This document shows positions 1-12,200 of a stretch of DNA of 64,000 nt, in pieces; the stretch's first letter is position 1; the number at the start of each line of letters is the position of its first letter. Below the pieces are notes generated by a model. It searched no databases. It was not told where the DNA came from and worked only from the letters and a program-made list of their open reading frames with translations. The DNA is from Eriocheir sinensis (lineage: Eukaryota > Arthropoda > Malacostraca > Decapoda > Varunidae): positions 5,499,601-5,563,600 of the forward strand of contig NC_066562.1 in assembly GCF_024679095.1 (NCBI RefSeq). The letters are read 5' to 3'. Both the position numbers and the translations under genes were made by a program.

Positions 1-1
1 G

Positions 2-3000
2 GAAAAAGACGAGCGGAGGAAAGAAAACAGGAGTGAGGACGTGGAGGAAAAACAGGAACGGAGGAGAAAACTTAGCGAGTCCGAGAAGGAGGAGAAGAGG
101 AGGAGAGACAGCCAGAGCGAGGAGAGAGAGGAAAAACCACCCACTAACTCCCTCCACAATGGCTTAGAGGAAGTGGAGGAGTTCGTGAGGATAACCAGGA
201 GTGGGCGGAGGGAGGAAGACCCACGGAGGAAACCAATCAGAAAGAGAGGAAAAGGGAAGGATGATGAACGCGAGGAGAACGAGGGAGTAGCGGACAACCC
301 TAAGATCGCACCTTCCGAAGATAAGAGTAGAGATTCCCCTGCCGGTAAAATCAGTAAACCAGCGACTCAGGAGGGGAGCAGAGCAGTTGAGGAGTCCCCA
401 CACACCCCCAGTGAACCTGCAAAAAAGACGGACAGTGAGAAAGGCAACAGTGATAAGGAGTGTGTCCAGTCACCCAGTGTAGGGCTCGGGGTGAAGGGTG
501 TGCGTGAGGGTGCGGATAAGAACACAGACTCACCCATGGACGTAGATCCCCCACCTCATCTGCAGAAGAAGGAGGATGAGGAGAACCCATCGTCGCAGAG
601 AGATACCATGCACAGGAGGCTGCAGGGACAGGTCGTGACGGTTAGCCTGACAAGACTGACCAGAATGAACTCCACTGCAGCCTCCACTCCACCCACTACC
701 TCCACCACTGCCACCACCACCACCACTCCTGCTGTCTCCACCGTCACCAGCACCACCACACCCACCACCACTAGTGTAGCCACCACCACTGCACCTGCTA
801 TCACCACCTCCACCACCACCACCAAGATCACCACCATCACCAGTCACCCCAGGCAGCCAGCACCCAAGCTCATCCCCCCCCAAGCACCTGCAGAACCTCC
901 CCCAGACCCCAGACTTAACAGGGGACAAAGGAGCAACTTAGTGACACTCGTTGGAGGCCCAGCGTCACCCAGAGCCCCAAGTACGCAAGGCAATGACCCC
1001 AGCGGTACCTCCCCCCCGTCCATTCCTCCGCCATCCCCAGCCACAAGGGGGAAGGAGGGTGTTGTCTTAGCCCCAGGGAGTGGACAGGATGCCAAGGACA
1101 GTGCCAGGGGGTGTGAGAAGGGTGCCAGCTCCCCACAGAAGGTAAAAAGTGCGAGTGTGATGGAGAATATACCCCTGCCTTCTGCTTCCCTCGCCTCCAT
1201 GCCCTCCGCCCCCTCTGCCTCCCCTTCCTCACCCAGACACAGCAGGCAGGAGGAGGAGGCACTAAGGAAGGCAGGAGGGAAGAGGGAGAGAAGTGAGAAG
1301 GAGGACAGTCCAGCAAAACCCATCAAACCAAAGGAGGAAAAGGAGCCGGAGATAACTTCACCTCAGGCTAAGAAGAGGAAAGAGGACCAGAAGGAGGAGG
1401 AGACTAGAGAAGAGAGCAAACAAGAGGAGACGAAGAAGAGACTCGGTGACGCCAAGGAGGAGGACCAGCGGAAGAGGAGGAAAGTGGAGGAGGAGGAGGA
1501 AGAGGTGGAGAGGCATGGCACACCCACACCCACATCACAGAGGGAAACACCACACTGCCCAACTTTAGCTGACATCCACATGCCCCCTGAACCGCCCCCT
1601 GCCCCAGCCACACCAGTACCTCCCCCAGTGCCACCTCTACCCAAGAAGCCCCCAGTCACACCCCAGGACTCCCCCAGAAGCAAGAAAGACGCAGTACTGT
1701 CCCCCAGGGTAGAGCGAGAAGTCCCACGCGAGAAGGAGTCCCCCACACACAACAGGGACTCACAAAGAAGCGGGAATCCTACTCGACCCCTGGAAAAGGA
1801 GACACCCAGGGAGATCAAGGACTCCAGGGATGAGAAGGACGCTGGGAAGGAGCCATTGAAGGATAACACAAACTCCCTCAGAAGCGTTGAGAGGGAGAAG
1901 AGCGAGGAGGCGGTAGAGCAACGCAGCTTGAGTGAAAAAGACGCAAGGGAAGACTCAGGAAATGGAGGTGATAAGGACGAGATAGAAGGCAAAGAAGAGG
2001 TGACCAGAGGAGACAGAGACACAGTGAAGAGTAAAGAAACCATTAAGAGTGACAACAAAGACCAGAGCAAGACTGAGACTAGAGATAAGAGCAGTGAGAG
2101 AGATGCCGTCAGGGGAAGAACGGAGGCTGCCACAGTGGACAGAGAAGCAGGCCGGGGAAGGAGCGAGAGGGAGAGGGAGACGAACAGGAGTACCAGAGAC
2201 CAAACCAGGAAGAGGGACGACCAAGTTAGGGACAGAGAAGTGAATAGAAGCGAGAAAGAGGAATCGCATCAAGGGGAGAGAGAGAAAAACAAGAGCAAAA
2301 GGGACAGTTCAAAGGAGGAGAAGGATGAGAAAGAGTCCGTCAGCAAGAGAACGCAAATCACAAACCTTCTAGACATACCCATGCCCTCGGACACTCCACC
2401 TACCCCACCTACACCACCTACCACTATCACCACCCATAACACCAACACACAGGACACCCTCACCTCCAAGGGCCTGTTCTCCCACAACGCCGAGGACCAG
2501 GGAGGCTTAGGGAGCTTTCTCGGCTTCTCCTCCTCCAGCACAACCATTCCCTTCCTCGAGGACACGGCATCGCCAGCCTCGGAGTGTGAGATACCCGGGC
2601 TCTCCATCATCGCCTCGTCCTCCCCCAAGACCAACGCCCCAAAGAAACCCGCCAAGGATGACCAGTCGCATAGGAGCTGGTTTGCATTTAGGGGTGGCCG
2701 CAGGAGTCAGACAAACGGGCAATCGGAAACGCAGAGCAACGGAAGTGACAAGGAGAATAAAAGCAAGGAGGAGGAGGAGGAGGAAAGCAAGGAGGATGAA
2801 ATACAGGAGATTCACATGGAGGAGATAACCAAAGCAGAACCGATGGACTTAGAAGAAGAGGAGGAGGAGGAGGAGGAGAAGGAGAAGGAAATGGAGGTGA
2901 AGGAGGAGAAGGAAGACAAGGAGGAGGAAAAAGCAAAAACAGAAGTGGTGGAAGAGAAGGAGGAGGTGAAGAAGGAGGAGGAGGTGGAGGAAGTGGACGA

Positions 3001-3240
3001 GGAGCAGCTGAGGAAGGAAGCGGAGGAGAGGGTGGCGCGGAACAGGGCTGTGGTGGAGGAACGGCTGCGGAGCTTCACCCACCTGGAGGAGAATGTGTAC
3101 ATCTGTGAGCGGAAGAGGAGCAAGCGGAACAAGGAGGTGCGTCGGATGGTGTGCGACTGTTCCCTGACCAAAGAGGAGGTGGCGCGGGGAGAGGTGGGCT
3201 GCGGGGAGGACTGCCTCAATCGTCTCCTCATGATAGAGTG
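2..3240 (+). CDS. SETD2: SETD2 exon 1 in window: disordered charged region and first half of AWS
   Basis: The frame is open from base 2. The only start-like codon near the edge is a GTG at 41, so no real start is visible. About 1,030 residues are low complexity: Lys/Glu/Arg runs, a Thr-rich segment (about 220-270), Pro-rich patches and a Glu-rich stretch (about 920-1000). The last 50 residues turn into the cysteine-rich AWS domain (CDC, then CGEDC, ending MIE). The donor is GAGTG|GTGAGT at 3241. The split codon TG+T encodes the next AWS cysteine. Confidence 0.95.
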
Positions 3241-6200
3241 GTGAGTGTCTTCCTGTTCCTAACTCCTCCTCCTCCTCCTCTTCCTCTTCCTCAAATTTTC
3301 CTCTTTCTAATCTTCTTTTGGTTTCTTTTCTTTCTACTTTTTCTTTCTTTTTATTTCAGATCTCTTCTTCCTCTTCCTCCTCCTCCTCTTCCTCTTCCTA
3401 ATCTTCTTTTGTTTTAATTTCTTTCTACCTCAGTTCTCTTCTTCCTCCTCCTCTTCTTTCTTGTCTCTTTCTCTTTTTTTTCTTCCCTATGATAGTGGTA
3501 AGTGTGTTTTTCCTAGCTCAAGCCTTCTCTTCCTCCTCCTCCTCCTCCTCCTCCTCCCCACTCTTTTTTTTTTTTTTTTTTTTTTTCCATGATCATTTTG
3601 TTTAACGTCCGTGTTCACTCTTCCTGAGCGGTTGGACGCTTTATGGCTCTCCTCCATTCTACTCTGTCTTCTGCCCGATGCTCATCCACTCTGTCTTCTG
3701 CCCGATGCTCATCCAATCCCATCAATGCCAAGTCTTCCTGTATACACCTCCACATTTTCCTAGGTCTACCAACTGGTCTCCTTCCTTCTACCTCTAATCT
3801 CTCCACAACTCCCAGCACTGTATCCTCACCTGCTCTCTTTACATGTCCAAACCATCGGAGTCTTTCCCTTCTGAGCACTGTTTCTTTACATGTCCAAACC
3901 TTATGAGTCTTTCCCTTCTGAGCACTGTTTCTTTACATGTCCAAACCATCAGAGTCTTTCCCTTCTGAGCACTGTTTCTTTACATGTCCAAACCATCGGA
4001 GTCTTTCCCTTCTGAGCACTGTTTCTTTACATGTCCAAACCATAGGAGTCTTTCCCTTCTGAGCACTGTTTCTTTACATGTCCAAACCATCGGAGTCTTT
4101 CCCTTCTGAGCACTGTTTCTTTACATGTCCAAACCATAGGAGTCTTTCCCTTCTGAGCACTGTTTCTTTACATGTCCAAACCATAGGAGTCTTTCCCTTC
4201 TGAGCACTGTTTCTTTACATGACCAAACCATCGGAGTCTTTCCCTTCTGAGCACTGTTTCTTTACATGTCCAAACCATCGGAGTCTTTCCCTTCTGAGCA
4301 CTGTTTCTTTACATGTCCAAACCATCGGAGTCTTTCCCTTCTGAGCACTGTTTCTTTACATGTCCAAACCATCGGAGTCTTTCCCTTCTGAGCACTGTTT
4401 CTTTACATATCCAAACCTTATGAGTCTTTCCCTTCTGAACACTGTTTCTTTACATGTCCAAACCATTGGAGTCTTTCCCTTCTGAACACTGTTTCTTTAC
4501 ATGTCCAAACCTTATGGGTCTTTCCCTCCTGAGCTCAGTTTCTTTACATGACCAAACCATAGGAGTCTTTCCCTTCTGAGCACTGTTTCCATTGGTGATG
4601 AGTACTCTTCCTTTCTCAGTCCTCCTCTTTCCTCTTACTCTTCCTCCTCCTCCTCCTCCTCTTCCTATAACCTTCCCAATTCCTCTTGTGACATCGTGGT
4701 GACAGTTCGTCTATCTCAGTTTTCCTCTTCCTGTTTTCCTCCTCCTCTTTTTATACCTCACTGGCCTCCTGCTGGTGGTAATTATAGCAGTCATTAGAGC
4801 TTTTTCTGTCTTTGTTTTCCTCTTCTACTTTTCCTCCTCCTCCTCTTCTTTCCATGTCCAATTTTCCTCTTCTCCTTTTCCTCCTCCTTCTCCTCCTTTT
4901 CTTCCTACGTCTAATCCACCTCCTCGCGATGTAGTGAGTTTTTTCTTCTTCTCTTCCTTTTCCTCTCTCCTCTTCCTATTTTCCTTCCACCTCCTTATAT
5001 TCACAAACTAACTAATGACATTGTATTTTTTGGTTATTTTTACTGTTCATTTCTATTATTCTCTGCTTTTTTATTTTACTGATGTCTCCCTACCAAATAT
5101 ATCATCCATTTTCCTTGCTTTCCTAATAATCGTGGTGAATATGTGTATCTATGTTCATCTATATCTCCAGAGGCTCTTAAAATCCCCTCCATAAGAAGAT
5201 AGCCTCGACAGAATCCTCTCCAGTATCCCCTTCAGCACTCCCTCTCAGCATACTTTCCCTGCCTACTAGTTCTCCAGAGGCTCTTAGATTCCACCCCCTC
5301 AGAAGATAGCTACGACAGAATCCTCTCCAATATTCCCTGTTCTGGCACTCCCTCTCAGCACACTCAATCCCTTGCCTAAAAGCTCTCAAATACTCATATA
5401 CTCAATTGGTCTAGTGGTCTCCCCTTAACACCCTCTCCCTCAGTCTTGTTCTCATATACTCTCCTCTCAAAGTCATTCTCACTCTTTTATATATCACGTG
5501 TCCGAACCATCTCAGAGCGCCACACTAGTCTTCACCTATCCAGCCCACTCCACTATTCACTCCCGTCACTGTTACACCCGAAATTGACGTCTCCTCTGAC
5601 CTCTTGCCCTTTTTTTCTGTTGTGGGGGCAGGGTCTAGTGGGCTTCTTGTTGCTGTTATTGTTTTTTTGCCCCCTTGACCTGCCTCCCTTGCTAGAAAAT
5701 ACAAAATTAAACAAAATAAAATAAAAATGAAATCTCGTCCACATCTTCATTGCTTCCAAATTGACCTCTCTTGTGGCCTGTTGTTCTTTTTTTCTGTTGT
5801 GGGGGCAGGGTCTAGTGAGTGGGCTTGTTGTTGCTGTTTACTGACCTTTGACCTGCCTCCCTTGCTAGAAAAAATAAAAAAATAAAATGAAAACTCAGCG
5901 ACATCTTCATTGCTTCCAAATTGATCTCTCTTGTGGCCTGTTGTTCTTTTTTCTGTTGTGGGGGCAGGGTCTAGTGAGTGGGCTTGTTGTTGCTGTTTAT
6001 TGACCTTTGACCTGCCTCCCTTGCTAGAAAAAAAAAAAATAATAATAATAAAATAAAAATGCAAACTCATACACATCCTCATTGCTTCCAAATTGACCTC
6101 TCTTGTGGCCTATTGTTCTTTTTTCTGTTGTGGGAGCAGGGTCTAGTGGACTCTTTGTTGCTGTTGTTGTTTTTTGTCCCTTTCACCTTTCCCTTGCTAG

Positions 6201-9200
6201 AAAATACAAAACAAAATAAAATAAAAAATGCAAACTCGTCCACATCCTCATTGCTTCCTCTGTCCCATCTTTACTTTTTTTCTGTAGTGGGGGCAGGGTC
6301 TAGTGGGCTTGTTGTTGCTGTTGTTGTTTTTTTACCTTTGAACTGTCTCCCTTGCTAGAAAAATACAAAATAAAATACAATAAAAATGAAAACTCCTCCT
6401 TTTCCTTTCTCCTCTTCCTATATTCCTTCCACCTCCTTATATTCACCAACTAACCAGTGGAACTTTATTTTTAGGTTATTTTTACTCTTCATTTCTATTC
6501 TTCTGCTTTTTTTCTTTTACTGATGTCTCCCCTACCAAACATATCATCCATTTTCTTTGCTTTCCTAATGATAATGGTGAGAAAAAGTCGTCCACATCTT
6601 CATTGCTTCCTCTCTCCAATCTATACACACCACATGCACCTCTCATACAGCTTGTTTCCACCGCATGTAGTTGTAATTGCTCGGCTACGCTCCGCCCCCA
6701 TATGACAGAGCTGAGAGGATGATTCTATTTCCTATGCCCTTCTTTACCTCTGCTCCCGAAATTGACCCCTCTTTCGACCACCTCTTTGGATTCTTTTTAG
6801 GAGCAGCGAGTAGTGGGCTTTTTTTTATAATTGTTTCCTTTTTTTGTGCCCTTGAGCTGTCTCCTTTGTTGTAAAAAAAAAAAAAAAAAAATGCTAACAC
6901 TTCCTCCTTTCATAGCTCTTCAATGCACCTATTATCTGTTTAATTACCTGTTTATCCTATTATCTTCTCCCATTACTTTTCCTCCATGCTTCAACGCTTA
7001 CATCAAACCATGCCTCCTTAGTATTTGAATTCACTTGCATCCTTCATTCTCTCTTTCCCAGTCATGTCTTGTACTACCTAACCTAACCTAACCTAACTCT
7101 GTACGGCATCTCATAATCAATGGTCGCTCGCTCTTGCCCATCCAGATACAATTACATTACTCCTTCTGACATTTTCTTATATATTTTCCTCTTACACACC
7201 CTGTCAGATTCATTAATAATTCTCTACAGCATCCTTTTCTATCTAACCTAACCTAACTCTGTACGACTTCTCAAAATCAATGGTCGCTCTGTCTTGCCCC
7301 TTCAGATACAATTACATTACTTCTACTTATATTTTCTTATATGTTTTCCTTTTACACACCCTGTCAGATTCATTAGTAATTCTCTACAGCATCCTTTTCT
7401 ATCTAACCTAACCTAACCTAACCTAACTCTGTACGTCATCTCATAATCAGTGGTCGCTCTCTCTTGCCCTTCCAGATACAATTACATTACTTCTACTGAC
7501 ATTTTCTTATATGTTTTCCTCTTACACACCCTGTCAGATTCATTAATAATTCTCTACAGCATCCTTTTCTATCTAACCTAACCTAACCTAACCTAACTCT
7601 GTGCAACTTCTCAAAATCAATGGTCACTCAGTCTTCCCCTTTCAGATACAATTACATTACTTCTACTGTCATTTTCTTATACGTTTTCCTCTTACACACC
7701 CTGTCAGATTCATTAATAATTCTCTACAGCAGCCTTTTCTGTCTAACCTAACCTAACCTAACTCTGTACAACTTCTCAAAATCAATGGTCTCTGCTCTCA
7801 TTCAGACACGATTACATTATCCTGACATTTCCTCCTATGTTTTCCTCTTCACACACTGTCAGATTCATTAACAACTCTACAGCATCCATTCATTTCCTCT
7901 TCTTCCTAACCTAACCTAACTCTGTACAACTTCTCAAAATCACTGGCCTCTGCGCTCATTCATTACTCCTACTGACACATCCTCCTATGTTTTCCTCTTA
8001 CACACCATGTCAGATTCATTAACAATTCTCTACAGCATCCTTTTCTATCTTAACCTAACCTAACCTAACCTAACTCTGTACAACTCCTCGAAATAAGTGG
8101 TCTCTGCTCTCATGCCCTTTCAGATATTATTGCATTAGTCTTTCCAACACATCTTTGCAACTTTTTCCTTTTACACACCCTGTCAGATTCATTAACAATT
8201 CTCTACAGCATCCATTCCCCTCATACCAACACTGTATCGTCTGTAAATATACCTGCCCACACCCACTCTATACCTCTCACTTGGAACCCTGCACATATAT
8301 CCCTCACCCTAGCTTTCATTTCTCATATAACCATCCATGTAATTATTGTGTAGTCTTTGTGACATCATATATTCCTGTCAACAACTCCTCCGTCTCCTAT
8401 TCCTACACACAGAGGCACTCACATCCCTTCTAAAAGTACCTGATCCCTTCAAGCAGACACCTTCCCACACTGTATATATCTCAATCCTATTCTCTTTGTC
8501 AGTTTTCCTCTTCTCTTTTTTTTTTTTTTTCCCTCGTTTTCTTCCTGCGTTCAATCCCATTCCACGTCCTTATGATTTTGTGGTGAGTTTGTCTTCCTAT
8601 GCCAAATGTCCTCCTCCTCCTCCTCCTCCTCCTCTTCTTCCTATATGTAATCCTCTACCTCCTCTTCATTATCTAGTTGTGAGTGTTTAACCTATCTTCT
8701 CTTCCTCCTCTTCTTCCTGTATCTAATCATCCTCCTCGTCATGGTATAGTGGTGTGTTTTTCCTATTTCAGTCTTCTCTTCATCCTCCTTTCTCCTCCTC
8801 TGCTTTGTATTCCTATTCTGTCTCGGCATCCATCAACCCTTCCTGTCAGTGGGGCTTCGTGGTGCAGTGGTTAGCACACTCGGCTCACAACCGAGAGAGC
8901 CCGGGTTCGATTCCCAGGCGGAGTGGAAAATCTTGGGCGGCTTTTCCGATACCCTATGCCCCTGTCCACCCAGCAGTGAATGAGTACCAGGTATTAATCG
9001 GGGGTTGTGTCCCGTCTCCTGGGATCTGTTCCCTTCTCCTATAATTCCTTCCCCTTCTGTCTCTCTCCGGCATATGACCACAGATGTTGCACCGACTAAA
9101 CAAAACTTTCCAACTTTTCCTGTCAGTCATCCATGTCGTAAGCCTTCTCCAACTCCATGAAACCAGTTAACAGCTTCCTATCTTTAACTATTTTTCAACC

Positions 9201-12200
9201 TTCATTTTCAGTGGTAAGATTTGGTCCACACCTCATTTCCCTTTTCTATCTTTCTTGCCCATAACGATTATTTTCATCGCCTCATTTCAGGTCCACACAT
9301 CATTTCCTTTTTAATCTTCCTTCCTCATCACCATCATATTCAGTGCTAAGATTTGGTCCATGCCTCCTCTCCCTTTTCTATCTTCCTTGCTGATGACCTA
9401 CATTTTTATTGGTTGTTTTCATCCCCTCATTTCAGGTCCACATATCATTTCCCTTTTTAATCTTCCTTCCTCATCACCAACATTTTTCAACCTTCATTTT
9501 TGGTGCTAAGATTTGGTCCACGCCTCCTCTCCATTTTCTATCTTCCTTGATCATAACCTTCATTTTTATCGGTTGTTTTCATCCCCTCATTTCAGGTCCA
9601 CTCATCATTTCCCTTTTTAATCTTCCTTCCTCATCACCAACATTTTTCAACCTTCATTTTTGGTGCTAAGATTTGGTCTACGCCTCCTCTTCCTTTTCTT
9701 TTCATTATCTACATTTTTATTGGTTATTTTCATCTCATCATTTCAGGTCCACATGTCATTTCCTTTTTCTCAGTCTTCCTTCCTCCAACATTTTTCATCG
9801 GTTATTTATCTCATTGAAAGCCCTTCCATATACTCTCTGGCACACTGCATAAGCCTAGCCTCCTATAACTCGTACAATAATCCTTAGGCACTCCTTTTTT
9901 TCCCTTTATCCAGCGGCACAGTGACGGCTGTTTCTCTAGTCTTCTGGCACCTCACCCTCCTCCCAGATAGATTACACAGCCACAAGGTCTATTCCACCAG
10001 TACATATTAGTTTAGTATTTCTTCCGTTATGTTATCAATGGCAGGTGGCTCTCTCTTTCTCTTTTATTTTATTTTTTTACAACAAAGGAGACAGCTCAAG
10101 GGCACAAAAAAAGGAAACAATAATAAAAAAAGCCCGCCACTCGCTGCTCCTAAAAAGAATCCAAAGAGGTGGCCGAAAGAGGGGTCAGTTTCTTACTATT
10201 AACTTCTTTATTGCTGTTTTTCTTTCATCCATTTCCACCTCTCGCTCTGGTTCCCTACATTGATTTTGCTCCCCTACTGGCTACTGATGCCCCCCCCACA
10301 CACACACACACACACACGCACACAGTCATCTCTGGTTTGAAATGCCTCCTCTGTATCTCATTCATCCCCTCATCCTTGTAACAAACATTTTTATCAGTTA
10401 TTTTCATCCTCTCATTCAAAACACTTCCTTATACATTTCCCGGTGCACTGAGTAAGCTTCTTCCCCTATAACTGTTACAATCGGATCTTACTACTTTTAT
10501 ACAGTAACACAACAATCATTTCTCTATTTTGCAAGTGTTCATTTTCTCCCCTATTTCTCATCTTTTTATTTCCAGATTATTATTATTTTTTTTTCCGAGA
10601 TAATTTTCCATCATTTTTCTACCCAAATTCATCCAACTACTATTTTTTGCTTTCCCTGTTGAGTGACCTATGAAAAGCAGGATAGGTTAGTTCTATCACT
10701 GGTCCAGTATGCATGTTTTTTCTGTCCTTTTCTTTTCTTTTTTATTTAATGGTTGTTATGATATCTCACATACACACACACAGCTCATATGTGACTTCAG
10801 GGTTAGATATATTGGCAACACTGAGGAAGTTCGGCATCACAATCTGCTAATCTCTTTCATTTGTCTTCCCACTTTTTTTTTTCTTCATATTTGTTTCCTT
10901 TTTTTATGCCCTTGAACAGACTCCTTTGCTGTAAAAAGAAAAAAAAAAAAAAAATCTTCCCTTGTTTTCCTTTTTCCTGCTTATCTTTTCATCTGTCTTC
11001 CCTTGTGTTAATTTTTTTCTGCTTATCTTTCCATCTATCTTCCCTTTTGTCCCTTTCTGTCCATTCTACTTTGCCGTTCCCCAAATTTTCCATACCCCTT
11101 TCCTGCTTTAATTCCTCTCATCATCATCATCATCATCATCATTTCATCAACGCCTGCTCCTAGGAGCTCCCACCAGGGGATGGCCACGGCAGAAGAGCTT
11201 CCATCTTTATCCAGACACTCCCTCCTTGCCTGCTCAAAGTTTCTCAAAGATTTTTCCCCCCTCTCCCTAACGTACTCTTGTACCCTATCCCTCCATTTCA
11301 CTGGAGGTCGTCCTCTGGCATTCCCTCCCTCTATCTCACTCACATATGCCCTTCTGGTCATCTTACTCTCCTCCATTCACTCCATGTAGCCAAACCACTT
11401 TAAAGTCTGTTGCTTCATTTCTTCCACTGCTCCACACTTCTTCCCTTCACCCCCGTGACACATTCCAAAATGCTCGTACACACTTTCATTACTCATTCCA
11501 TCCATTCTACTCACACCACAAGCACTCCTCAAATAACTCATTTCCACTGCCTGCACTCTAGACCTCTGACTTTCATTCCAGGGCCATGTTTCACTTGCAT
11601 ATGTGAGGGTTGGTACTATTATTGTATTTCTCAAATCCCTCTTTACCTCCATGCTCACACTTCTGCCATTCATTATTCGTCCCAAAGACCCGACCACCCT
11701 TCTTCCTTGCAATGCCCTTTCTCTTATCTCTCCTTCCATACCACCATGCTTACACATAACTGATCCAAGGTTCTTAAGCTCATTGACCTCCTCCATTTCT
11801 TCACCATTCAAAATTATTTTGCATTCTTTTTCACTTTCAATTCCCACTCTATATGAGCATACAAAATCTACAACCTCACTTCGACTTCGCTCACAAACCA
11901 TCACTTTACTTTTGTTGACATTTACTTTCAGCTTTCTTCTATTACAGACACTATCAAAAACACTGAACAAATTTTCCTCTCGTGTTTTAATTTTCATCTG
12001 TTTCAATTCACTTTACTGTTCCCAAGCTTTTTAATTCCCCCTTTGCTATTTTTTTATATTTTCATTGCCATTTTGAATGCCCTCTCTTTCTACAAAACTT
12101 TAATTCCATTCTTTTCTTGAATTCTCACATGCTGTTCCTTAACTTTACGGAAATTCTCGTCGGCTATCTAATTTTCCTTTGGTGTCTGCATTCCCCTCTG

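Noticed and set aside
41..3244. Start of SETD2 at position 41
   Set aside because: The codon at 41 is GTG and the frame is open to base 2, so the true start lies upstream of the window. The real exon also ends at 3240, not 3244.
7070..8215. True telomere
   Set aside because: CCTAA blocks are short (2-4 motifs) and embedded in a longer repeat within a gene intron.
8851..8925. Functional tRNA-Val gene
   Set aside because: The head resembles tRNA-Val(CAC), but the acceptor stem does not pair and the sequence continues as a SINE body. A second copy with its own target duplication exists at 42130.
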